A DNA stretch of 31,442 nt from an uncultured Gammaproteobacteria bacterium (GTDB taxonomy: Bacteria > Pseudomonadota > Gammaproteobacteria > Pseudomonadales > UBA5518), in NCBI GenBank assembly GCA_903921135.1, contig CAIXOY010000128.1, positions 1-31,442 of the forward strand. The letters run 5' to 3'. The notes below the pieces were generated by a model. That model saw only the letters and a list, made by a program, of their open reading frames with translations. It was not told where the DNA came from and ran no database searches. How positions within the stretch are numbered: the first letter of the stretch is position 1; each line of letters opens with the position of its first letter. This document shows, piece by piece, positions 17,635 to 24,826 of this stretch. A program made the translations under genes and the position numbers.

Positions 17635-17661
17635 TCGAATACACCCGAGACAGGAAGCAGC

Positions 17662-18549
17662 ATGGACACGCAGACACTCCTGGCCTTTGTCGCCGTCGCC
17701 GATACAGGCTCGTTTTCCCTCGCCGCCGAGAGGCTCCGCATCACCCAACCGGCCGTGAGCAAGCGCGTGGCAGCACTCGAGGCCTCGCTGGGCACCCGTC
17801 TCTTCGACCGCGTGGGCCGGAGCGTCGCCCCGACAGAGGCCGGCAACACGCTGCTACCGCGGGCCAACCGGATCCTGCGGGAAATGGCCGATGCGGAGCG
17901 CTGCCTGCGCGACATTGACGGCGCCATCCGAGGGAAGCTCGGGATCGGCACCAGCCACCACGTGGGACTGCACCGGCTACCCCCGGTGCTGCGGCAGTTC
18001 GCGCGCAACCATCCGGAGGTGGAACTCGAGATCAGGTTCATGGATTCCGAAAAAGCACACGAGGCCGTCGCCGCGGGCCGCCTGGAACTCGCCGTGGTGA
18101 CGCTGGACCCGGAAGGTGACGACGCGCGGATCCAGGCCACACGGGTCTGGAACGACCCCTTGTCGGTCATGGTGGCCCGTGACCATCCGCTCGCGGGACA
18201 CAGCGCAGTCGACGTGGAGGCGCTGTCGGTCTGGCCTGCAGTGCTGCCGGGGCCTGGAACCTATACGGGGCAGATTCTGCAGTCGCTCTTTGCGGCTCGC
18301 GGCGTTCGGCTGAATATCGGCATGTCCACCAATTACCTCGAAACCCTGCGGATGCTCGCGGCCATTGGTCTGGGCTGGTCGGTGCTGCCAGACACCATGC
18401 TGACGCCGGAACTGGTCCGGTTGGAACTCGAAGGTGCCACCATGCAGCGCGAACTGGGGCACGTGGTGCACAGGGGCAGGAGCCTGTCGAACGCTGCGCG
18501 GGCCCTGCTCGCCTTGCTCGATGCCGAGGCTGCCGCTCAGGGGAACTGA
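17662..18549 (+). CDS. LysR-family transcriptional regulator, divergent to leuC
   Basis: A 295-residue LysR-type regulator. The N-terminal winged helix-turn-helix spans about residues 1-60 (FVAVADTGSFSLAAERLRIT, QPAVSKRVAALEASLGTRLF), followed by a linker helix and a periplasmic-binding-protein-like effector domain (about 90-290). AGGAAG lies before ATG 17662. A LysR gene opposite leuC is found in Pseudomonas and relatives, and position suggests control of leuCDB; the ligand is unknown, with 2-isopropylmalate a reasonable guess by analogy. Its 3' end overlaps the convergent MocA-like gene by 13 bases. Confidence 0.94.
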   Translation: MDTQTLLAFVAVADTGSFSLAAERLRITQPAVSKRVAALEASLGTRLFDRVGRSVAPTEAGNTLLPRANRILREMADAERCLRDIDGAIRGKLGIGTSHHVGLHRLPPVLRQFARNHPEVELEIRFMDSEKAHEAVAAGRLELAVVTLDPEGDDARIQATRVWNDPLSVMVARDHPLAGHSAVDVEALSVWPAVLPGPGTYTGQILQSLFAARGVRLNIGMSTNYLETLRMLAAIGLGWSVLPDTMLTPELVRLELEGATMQRELGHVVHRGRSLSNAARALLALLDAEAAAQGN

Positions 18550-18551
18550 GC
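18535..18551. other. Inverted repeat across two convergent stop codons
   Basis: GCTCAG-GGGAA-CTGAGC is a perfect 6-base inverted repeat with a 5-base loop. The LysR stop lies in one arm and the MocA-like stop in the other, so the same hairpin would form at the end of both transcripts. There is no T-tract on either side. Confidence 0.45.
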
Positions 18552-19127
18552 AGCAGCAACTGCGAGCGCGGCGGGCGTGTCGATATCGAACTGCACGCCC
18601 GGGTCGTCCACGTCCAGGAAACAGACCCCGGATGCCTCCGCCACGACAAGAGAGCGCCCTCCGCTCTCGCCCTGCAGAGCGGCCAGAGCAGGAAACAGCC
18701 GCCGGGGGAAACCCACCGGATGCCCCCATTCGCCGCCATGGCGCGGGACCACAATCCGGTCGAGGAGCGCCTCACGCACGGCAAGGGCGGTCTCTGGACG
18801 TACGAAGGGTTTGTCCGCCAGCGCCACGAGACAACCGGCCCATTCCTCGGGCAGGACGCGCGCCGCCGCCGCCAGCGAGGCGCCCATTCCTCGCGCCGAG
18901 TCTTTGGCGCGGATCACCTGCCACCCGGGCAACAGCGCCGCGAAACGCTCAGGAGAGTCATCGCAGCCGACCACGACGATGCCCTCATCGACGGCCTGCG
19001 CAAGCACCCGAGCCGAGCGGGCAATGAGGGTGTCGCCCGCCTGCAAAAGGGCGAAGCGCTTGTCGGAACCGAAACGCCGCGCGCTGCCTGCGGCAAGCAG
19101 AATCCCTCCGATACGGGCACGGCTCAC
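18537..19127 (-). CDS. mocA: MocA-like molybdenum cofactor nucleotidyltransferase
   Basis: A 196-residue NTP-transferase of the MobA/MocA family. The nucleotide-binding N-terminus is ILLAAGSARRFGSDKR (9-24) with the signature Gly-rich loop and lysine. The metal-binding aspartate is in VALADKPFV (D105), a MocA-like variant of the usual ADMPF. Further motifs are VPRHGGEWGHPVGFPRRLF and FDIDTPAAL. MocA proteins attach CMP to molybdopterin to make the cytosine dinucleotide cofactor of xanthine-dehydrogenase-type enzymes. The GTG start overlaps the XdhC stop (GTGA). The pairing with XdhC supports MocA over MobA; no molybdoenzyme gene is nearby. Confidence 0.88.
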   Translation of the reverse strand: MSRARIGGILLAAGSARRFGSDKRFALLQAGDTLIARSARVLAQAVDEGIVVVGCDDSPERFAALLPGWQVIRAKDSARGMGASLAAAARVLPEEWAGCLVALADKPFVRPETALAVREALLDRIVVPRHGGEWGHPVGFPRRLFPALAALQGESGGRSLVVAEASGVCFLDVDDPGVQFDIDTPAALAVAAAQFP

Positions 19128-20092
19128 GGCGCGTGCGCACCTGCGCGCCGCAATTCAATCAACTCCGCCAGAATCGCAATGGCGATCTCCAACGGCTGCT
19201 TGCTGCCGATCGGAAGCCCGACCGGTGCACGCAGCCGCGCGATCTGCTCGTCGGCGAGATCAAGCTGACGCAGGCGTTCACGCCGTTTGGCAGAGGTTCT
19301 GGGAGAACCAAGCGCGCCCACGTAAAAAGCGTCGAGGCCGAGCGCCTCCATCAGCGCCATGTCGTCGATGCGCGGATCGTGCGTGAGCGTGATGACCGCG
19401 GTGTACCTGTCCACGGCCGCCGCACGCAGGAAGTCATCGGGCATCGCGCAGACGAGTTCGACCTCGGGGCCTCGCCAGGCATCGATCGCCTGGCGCCGGG
19501 GGTCGCAGACCACGACGCGGTAGTCGAGCATGCTCGCGAGCAGTGACAGGCTCTGGGCGAGCTGGCCTGCGCCGATCAGCAGCAAACGGAAACGCGGACC
19601 GAGAGTGTGCCGCAGCATGCCGTCCGTCATCGCCAGAGGCGCGACTCCCCCGGTATCGGCGGCACGGCACATGCCATCCGTCAGGCGAACCTCCCGCATG
19701 ACGCACCGACGAGCCGCGAGGGCGCCCAGCAGCGCGTCGATGTGCGCACCGTGCGTGTCCTCCCGCATCGGCTCCACCAGCACGCTCAGGCGTCCCCCGC
19801 AGGGCAGACCGAGGCGCTCGTTTTCTTCCGCGCTCAGACCGTAGCTGCACACCTCGGGGCCGGTGGTGGCCGCACGTGCGCTGCGTAGTCGCTCGATCAG
19901 ATCCTCTTCGACGCAACCGCCCGAGAGAGAGCCTGACTGCGGCCCCCCGGACGCGCAGGCCATCAGGGTGCCCAGCGGCCTCGGGCTTGAACCGGCGATC
20001 TCCACGATCGTGCAGAGCCAGGCGGTTTCGCCCGAGCGAAGCCAGGTCCGGAGCGTCCCGAGGACCTGTTCCTCGGCGGATTCGATGTGCAT
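19124..20092 (-). CDS. xdhC: XdhC/CoxI-family molybdoenzyme maturation protein
   Basis: A 322-residue two-domain protein. The N-terminal XdhC/CoxI domain has IAGSSPRPLGTLMAC (33-47) and GSLSGGCVEEDLIERL (54-69). The C-terminal XdhC Rossmann domain has LLLIGAGQLAQSLSLLA (about 170-186), ITLTHDPRIDDMAL, YVGALGSPRTSAKRRERL and GLPIGSKQPLEIAIAILAE. XdhC proteins bind molybdenum cofactor, help its sulfuration and hand it to xanthine-dehydrogenase-family enzymes. It is coupled to the MocA-like gene downstream, forming a cofactor maturation pair, but the enzyme they serve is not in the window. Confidence 0.93.
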   Translation of the reverse strand: MHIESAEEQVLGTLRTWLRSGETAWLCTIVEIAGSSPRPLGTLMACASGGPQSGSLSGGCVEEDLIERLRSARAATTGPEVCSYGLSAEENERLGLPCGGRLSVLVEPMREDTHGAHIDALLGALAARRCVMREVRLTDGMCRAADTGGVAPLAMTDGMLRHTLGPRFRLLLIGAGQLAQSLSLLASMLDYRVVVCDPRRQAIDAWRGPEVELVCAMPDDFLRAAAVDRYTAVITLTHDPRIDDMALMEALGLDAFYVGALGSPRTSAKRRERLRQLDLADEQIARLRAPVGLPIGSKQPLEIAIAILAELIELRRAGAHAP

Positions 20093-20113
20093 CTCGGTGC
20101 GTCCCTCTGCTGC

Positions 20114-20569
20114 TCAGAAAATGCCCATTGCCAGGCCGGCGGCCAGCGCGGCGCCGGTTTCCCGCGCACGCAGGAGTGCGTCTTCGTCGGGCACGCCGCG
20201 GATCAGCAGCGCCTCGGCCACCTCGCGCATCGGATACCCGCGCAGGATGCGTTGCATCTGCCGCAAGGCTCCCGAGCCGTCGTTGCCTGCACTTACCAGG
20301 ATCGCGCAGGACCAACTCTGCTGCCCGCCCTGCAGGGCGTAGAAGGTCCGGTCGAGGAAGTCCTTCATCCCTCCCGAGATGTAGCCGAAGTTCTCCGGTG
20401 TGCAGAACACCACTCCCTGTGCGCGTCGCACGTCCGGGACGCCCGCCTCCAGCGCGGGAAGCAGGCGGGTCCTGCATTGCGGCTCCGTACTCGCGCCCTC
20501 GAAAACCTCTCGGGCAAGACGCGCCGTGGAGCCGCTCTGGCTATGGTAGACAATCAGCAATTCCCTCAT
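20114..20569 (-). CDS. Flavodoxin-like / NADPH-dependent FMN reductase family protein
   Basis: A 151-residue single-domain protein. LLIVYHSQSGSTARLAREV (4-22) is the first strand and FMN phosphate loop of flavodoxin-like folds. CTPENFGYISGGMKDFLDRT (56-75) is the FMN ring-contact and dimer segment of the NAD(P)H-dependent FMN reductase group. It may be a quinone or FMN reductase or an electron carrier; the substrate cannot be told. The start is ATG 20569, overlapping the VanZ-like stop in ATGA; the longer frame upstream lies inside the VanZ-like gene. It precedes xdhC by 21 bases, so a redox link to a molybdoenzyme is possible but unproven. Confidence 0.85.
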   Translation of the reverse strand: MRELLIVYHSQSGSTARLAREVFEGASTEPQCRTRLLPALEAGVPDVRRAQGVVFCTPENFGYISGGMKDFLDRTFYALQGGQQSWSCAILVSAGNDGSGALRQMQRILRGYPMREVAEALLIRGVPDEDALLRARETGAALAAGLAMGIF

Positions 20570-20949
20570 GCACGGCCCTCGCCGCGCGAGCGCTGCCATC
20601 GTTCCAGAGGACCCAGAACCACGAGAAGACCGACCAGATCCGCAGCCAGATCCAGCACCGAAAACTCCCGCCACGGCAGCCACCACTGCACACACTCGAT
20701 CAGCAGGCCGTAGCCGAGCAGCACGGGCAGCACCCACCGCCAGCGCGCACGCTCCGGCAGGGCGGCACAGCTGAGCAGCCCCAGAAACGCAAACGCCAAC
20801 ACATGCTGCAGCTTGTCGTTCAGACCAGCCGCAGCTGTGGTGCCCGGATCGATCACAGAGCCCACGGACACCGCTACCAGAGCTGCGAGCAATCCTGCAC
20901 GGGCGAGCAAGCCGCCAGGCTTGGGCCGTGTGAACAAGAAACGCTTCAT
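20566..20949 (-). CDS. VanZ-like family membrane protein
   Basis: A 127-residue membrane protein with about four hydrophobic segments. The VanZ-family pattern is clear: LNDKLQHVLAFAFLGLL, then LLGYGLLIECVQWWLPWREF and SVLDLAADLVGLLVVL, with the conserved KxxH, ExxQ and DxxAD elements. VanZ was first seen in a teicoplanin-resistance cluster, but most family members have no known job and this gene should not be read as a resistance gene. ATG 20949 is 17 bases after the HupE/UreJ stop, and its own stop overlaps the flavodoxin-like start. Confidence 0.85.
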   Translation of the reverse strand: MKRFLFTRPKPGGLLARAGLLAALVAVSVGSVIDPGTTAAAGLNDKLQHVLAFAFLGLLSCAALPERARWRWVLPVLLGYGLLIECVQWWLPWREFSVLDLAADLVGLLVVLGPLERWQRSRGEGRA

Positions 20950-20965
20950 ACCGGGGCCGCCCGCC

Positions 20966-21970
20966 TCACAGTGCCGCCACGGCTGCAAGACCACGTTCGA
21001 AGCACCAATATGCCGAAAGCACACCGATCAGGTAGACGGGGACCCATCCAAGCCACGCATGGCGCACCAGGGGCGTACGCCTGAAAGCGGCCGCGAGCAG
21101 CATCGCCACGGCCACGAACGCGAGCTGACCCGCTTCGATGCCGACGTTGAAACTCAGCAATGCCAGCGGAATCTCTCCCTCGGGCAGGCCCGCTTCCCGC
21201 AAGGCACCCGCGAAACCCATCCCGTGCAGAAGACCGAAGAGCACGGCCGCGCCCCATGGATAGCGTCGCAGGAAGTGCGCACCCTGCGGATCCCCGCGGC
21301 CCAGTTCCATCGCCACCACGAGGATACTGAGCGAGATCCCGAACTCCACCAGATCCACGGGATAGCGCAGGAAACCGAGCGCTGCCAGAGCGAGCGTCAC
21401 GCTGTGGCCCGCGGTGAACGCGGTAACGGTGACGACGAGTTGCTTGCCGCTGCGAGCGAGCAAGAGGAGACCGAGGACAAAGAGCAAATGATCCACACCG
21501 CCCAGAATGTGTCCGAAACCCAGAACGAGGTAATCCCGGAAAACTCCGAAGGAGCCCGCGGGCTCCGGCACCCGGAACCCCTCCTCCGTGCCGTTCAGCA
21601 GCCCCTGGGACACGCCCCCGCCGGACCACTCGATCCGCACCAGCGCGGCGGACTGGTTCTCGGCCAGACCATCGACCCGCAGCATCGCCCCGGAGAGCGG
21701 CTCGGGACAGTGCATCCGCCACCGCACCCGCACGCCCGTTCCCTCATAGAGGGCGTTGTGCTCTCCGATGTCCTGGCAAGAGGCCGGCAGACGCGGGACG
21801 ATGGGAACCGGTGTCGGTGAAAAACGCGGCGTCTTCCAGGAGATGTCGTAATCGCCCGCGGTCGGACTCTCCCGAATCTCGAGCAACGATGGCGCGAGTT
21901 TGTGGGCGTGGGCAGGTGTGCCCGAGAGCCAGAGCAGTGCGCATAGCAACCCGGACAGTAGCCTCCTCAT
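20966..21970 (-). CDS. HupE/UreJ-family membrane protein with periplasmic N-terminal domain
   Basis: A 334-residue protein. A signal peptide (1-22, cleavage near AHA/HK) is followed by a soluble domain of about 120 residues with two cysteines (C65, C88). A C-terminal membrane domain from about 143 has six or so helices. Possible metal-binding histidines sit in helices: GHILGGVDHLLF (H154, D160, H161), FTAGHSVTLA (H189) and LLHGMGFAGAL (H249). These resemble HupE/UreJ and related nickel or cobalt permeases, here in the longer HupE/UreJ_2 form. No hydrogenase or urease gene is near, so nickel for those enzymes is unlikely. ATG 21970 overlaps the isomerase stop in ATGA. Confidence 0.87.
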   Translation of the reverse strand: MRRLLSGLLCALLWLSGTPAHAHKLAPSLLEIRESPTAGDYDISWKTPRFSPTPVPIVPRLPASCQDIGEHNALYEGTGVRVRWRMHCPEPLSGAMLRVDGLAENQSAALVRIEWSGGGVSQGLLNGTEEGFRVPEPAGSFGVFRDYLVLGFGHILGGVDHLLFVLGLLLLARSGKQLVVTVTAFTAGHSVTLALAALGFLRYPVDLVEFGISLSILVVAMELGRGDPQGAHFLRRYPWGAAVLFGLLHGMGFAGALREAGLPEGEIPLALLSFNVGIEAGQLAFVAVAMLLAAAFRRTPLVRHAWLGWVPVYLIGVLSAYWCFERGLAAVAAL

Positions 21971-22923
21971 GGCGAGACGACGCCATACTTGAGGCGCAGC
22001 GCGCGTAGCTCTTCCTGCAGACGATCGGCAGCGCGCTGCTGGCGTATGTCAGATGCGATGCGCGCACGCACGCCGGGCTCGTCCTGCGCGGGCATCCGCT
22101 CCGGTGTGTACTCCTCTATCAGCACCGCGTGCTGACCGAAACCGGAGGCTACAGGCGCGCACCACACGGACGGGCGGCAGACGGCCATCGCCTCGGGGAA
22201 ACCGCTGCCGAACTGGCCTTCGAGCTGATTGGCTGTCAGCAGCGGCAAACTCTGGCCCCCGAGGAAGGGATCACCCATAGCGCCCGGATCAGCCTTGGCA
22301 GCTGTGTTCAGGGCCTCTGCGGCAGCAACAGCCTGCGCCGCGGCATCGGGCCTGCGCTCCGCACTGAAGTACACATGCCGGATGCGCCAGCGCGCTGGCA
22401 GACGCCATTCTTCTCTGCGGCTTTCGTACATCGCGCGGGCTTGCGCGTCGCTGATGGCGTCGTCCGGGGGAATCTCGGAGAGCGCGAACTCCATCAGCTG
22501 CACCAACCGACGGCGCACGACCAGATCGTTGCGGTGCATGTCCATCGACTCGGACCGCAACACCAGGGCGTCGTCATCGGCGCGGCTGTCGGGCTCGAGG
22601 AACCGCATATTCATGATCAGTCGCTGCCGGACGACGGCATCGCGCTGGTGGAGGCCTGCAGCGAGGGCCTCGCGGAACAGGATCTCGTCATCGCGTTCGC
22701 GACGAAGCTCTGCAGCGAACTCTTCCGCGGAAGGCTCGCGACCCGTCGCTGCCACCCAACCCGCCCGCAACCGCGCCTGTGCCTCAGGCGTGATGTCCAC
22801 CGGCTCCACCGGCGGGCGGGGCATGAGGCCTGTCTGCAGCAAGAACAGCAGCAGCCCTCCCAGCACGAAATGCAGCGTGCGGGCCCGCAGCAGGCGCTGC
22901 ACGAAGGTAGAGCCCTCAGACAT
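21967..22923 (-). CDS. Membrane-anchored PpiC/parvulin-type peptidyl-prolyl isomerase
   Basis: A 318-residue protein with one N-terminal transmembrane helix (about 17-33) and the rest presumably periplasmic. Residues 45-150 form a helical SurA/PpiD-like region rich in Arg and Glu. A parvulin-like domain follows at about 178-272: RIRHVYFSAER, a long helix, GDPFLGGQSLPLLTANQLEGQFG, then PVASGFGQHAVLIEEY. It would act as a folding helper at the membrane. The domain has diverged from standard parvulins, so isomerase activity is not certain. ATG 22923 overlaps the end of the DUF3604 gene by eight bases, which suggests tight coupling and that the DUF3604 protein may be its client. Confidence 0.82.
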   Translation of the reverse strand: MSEGSTFVQRLLRARTLHFVLGGLLLFLLQTGLMPRPPVEPVDITPEAQARLRAGWVAATGREPSAEEFAAELRRERDDEILFREALAAGLHQRDAVVRQRLIMNMRFLEPDSRADDDALVLRSESMDMHRNDLVVRRRLVQLMEFALSEIPPDDAISDAQARAMYESRREEWRLPARWRIRHVYFSAERRPDAAAQAVAAAEALNTAAKADPGAMGDPFLGGQSLPLLTANQLEGQFGSGFPEAMAVCRPSVWCAPVASGFGQHAVLIEEYTPERMPAQDEPGVRARIASDIRQQRAADRLQEELRALRLKYGVVSP

Positions 22924-24826
22924 CGGGCGCCGCCGCGGGCAGCACCCATATGGGCGAACTCCACGCGCGTTCCTGCACCGTCGGCCGGTGCGAAGATGAG
23001 CAGCAGGACTCGTAGCCCTCCGGTACGGAAGACGGATCCTCGCAGCGCACACCCGCCGCTACGCAGAGTTTCTGACTCCAGCGACAACTCGGGCTTTCCA
23101 GAGCGCGCGCGTAGTACCAGGCCGTCTCTCCTGCCTTCCAGGAGGAGTCCTCCCATTGCGCGCACAGTGTGGCTGCGCCGCCTGGGGTGCTGTTGCAACT
23201 GGCAGGGTCGAGTACCGCGTCCTTTTCGGCGCGGGCCAGATCCAGCACTGCCTCCTGCGGCTGGCCATCGGCGTCGAGCCATCCCTTCACCACCTGGAGC
23301 CGGGACAGCGGCTGACCGGACAGCATGTCGCGGCTCGCAGCCACGACGAACGTGGGCGCGCGTGATTGCCCGGGCGCTGCACGCAATTCCCCCCCCATGG
23401 GTACGCCACCCGCATAGCCCTTGCGGACGAGTTCCGGGTCGGAGCAGAGCCCTGCGGGGTAATCGAAGCCCCCGAAGAACCGCAGCTGCGGACGATTGCC
23501 GCTGGTCGCATAGGTTTCACGCCGGCGCAGTGCCGAAAAAATCGCGTCCCGCGTGTTCTGCTCGGCCCACACCATCGCGAGACCACCCGGACCGAATTCG
23601 AGAGCATCCGGCAGACCGGCCGGCACCCCGTCGCGTGCGGGTTGTCCGGCACCACCGTGCCCGATGAAGCGGTCTTCCAGCGTCGCTCCCGCGATACCCA
23701 AGTGGGTGTCTGTGCTGCCGATAACGCCCATCCGGTAGGGATCCGCGCCCACGCTCCGCTCGATGCCCAGCCCCGTGCGCAGAACATCGCGGTAGTAGCC
23801 CGTCTGGTGTGTGCCCGACAGAGCCTCCCAAGGGCGCACCTGCCCGGCGAAGGAATCGTACGGAAGCTGCTCGAAATCACAGGACTCATCCGCACCCACG
23901 CCTGCACCAGCGGCTGCCGCGACGCACTCCGATGCACCCTTGTGCTGCATGATCTCGAAGAGAGGCTCGGCGCGTGCGCGCAGCTCGGCGTCCTCCCGGA
24001 GGAAGGGCGCGCCGTCGGAGCGTAGCGATCCGAACATCTTTCCGCCGCTCAGGTTCGCGTTGTGGGGAATGGCAAGCCAATCGCAGCCAGGGCCTGCTTC
24101 AGCGCAGGCCTCGTCCAGCATTTTCCAGAGCCGCTCAGGGGTCCGGCTGTCGACAAAGGACACCGGCAGCCGCGGTGCGTCGGCGCCACGAAAGACCACG
24201 TTGCGGTGCAGGTTGTTGCCGGTGCCCTCCGCGCCGGTCCACTCGTAGGCGAGGAAACTGCTGAAGCGACAAGGCTCGTTTGCCTCGGCGGCGGCGCGGC
24301 GGATCTCCTCCCACGGCCCGCTCGCGGCCTCGCGACAGATAGAGCCGTCTTCGCCGCAATTGCCAAGACGCTTCGATTTGCTGGCGACGAAGTTGAAGAA
24401 GTAATAGGCCCCGCGCGGCCATTGCCGGTAGAGCACGCACTGCCAGGTGCCGTAATTCACGGAGCCCGGCGTCTGGCAAAGCTCGACTTCGCCCAGAAGT
24501 TCCGAGTGGTCCGTGACGGCGGCGAAATCGAGCGGCTGCAGCAATTGCTGGCTGCGAAGTGCCTTGCCGTCGGCGTCGTAGGGTTGCACACCGATCGACT
24601 CGCCCTTGGCAAAGCGGTAGGCGTCCGCCGGGCGCGCGCGGGTGTCCTGCGTCGCCGCGTCCAGCGAAAGCGCGGTGTGCACATGCAGATCGCCCACGTA
24701 GAGATTGCGCAGGGGATTGCTGTCGCTGCAGCCGTCAATCGCTGGATCCGCAAATCCCGCAACCGGGATCAGCAGGATCAGGGTGATACAGACATGACGC
24801 AGTAAAACAGCGCGCATGCTCTTCAC
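22916..24826 (-). CDS. Secreted DUF3604 protein with PHP-like metal-site pattern
   Basis: A 636-residue protein with a signal peptide (about 1-26, GFA/DP cleavage). DUF3604 spans nearly the whole mature chain. Conserved acid/histidine clusters appear in PHP order: GDLHVHTALSLDA (D46, H48, H50), AAVTDHSELLGE (D106, H107), FLAYEWTG (E195), HRNVVF (H207), IPHNAN (H255), MQHKG (H294 or H295) and STDTHLGIAG (D373, H375). This suggests a di- or trinuclear metal hydrolase, though no DUF3604 reaction is established to my knowledge. About 18 cysteines in the mature chain fit a disulfide-rich exported protein. ATG 24826 overlaps the small upstream gene in ATGA, and the isomerase gene follows with overlap. 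Confidence 0.9.
   Translation of the reverse strand: MKSMRAVLLRHVCITLILLIPVAGFADPAIDGCSDSNPLRNLYVGDLHVHTALSLDAATQDTRARPADAYRFAKGESIGVQPYDADGKALRSQQLLQPLDFAAVTDHSELLGEVELCQTPGSVNYGTWQCVLYRQWPRGAYYFFNFVASKSKRLGNCGEDGSICREAASGPWEEIRRAAAEANEPCRFSSFLAYEWTGAEGTGNNLHRNVVFRGADAPRLPVSFVDSRTPERLWKMLDEACAEAGPGCDWLAIPHNANLSGGKMFGSLRSDGAPFLREDAELRARAEPLFEIMQHKGASECVAAAAGAGVGADESCDFEQLPYDSFAGQVRPWEALSGTHQTGYYRDVLRTGLGIERSVGADPYRMGVIGSTDTHLGIAGATLEDRFIGHGGAGQPARDGVPAGLPDALEFGPGGLAMVWAEQNTRDAIFSALRRRETYATSGNRPQLRFFGGFDYPAGLCSDPELVRKGYAGGVPMGGELRAAPGQSRAPTFVVAASRDMLSGQPLSRLQVVKGWLDADGQPQEAVLDLARAEKDAVLDPASCNSTPGGAATLCAQWEDSSWKAGETAWYYARALESPSCRWSQKLCVAAGVRCEDPSSVPEGYESCCSSSHRPTVQERAWSSPIWVLPAAAPDV

Noticed and set aside
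17541..17661. A leucine leader peptide or attenuator before leuC
   Set aside because: The gap has no Leu-rich short frame or terminator, and the predicted leader is about 20 bases.
20566..20949. VanZ-like gene as an antibiotic resistance gene
   Set aside because: The family is broad, and none of the other van genes is present.
22129..23667. A 512-codon plus-strand frame
   Set aside because: It lies antisense to the isomerase and DUF3604 genes; the product is Arg/Pro/Ser-rich with no motif.
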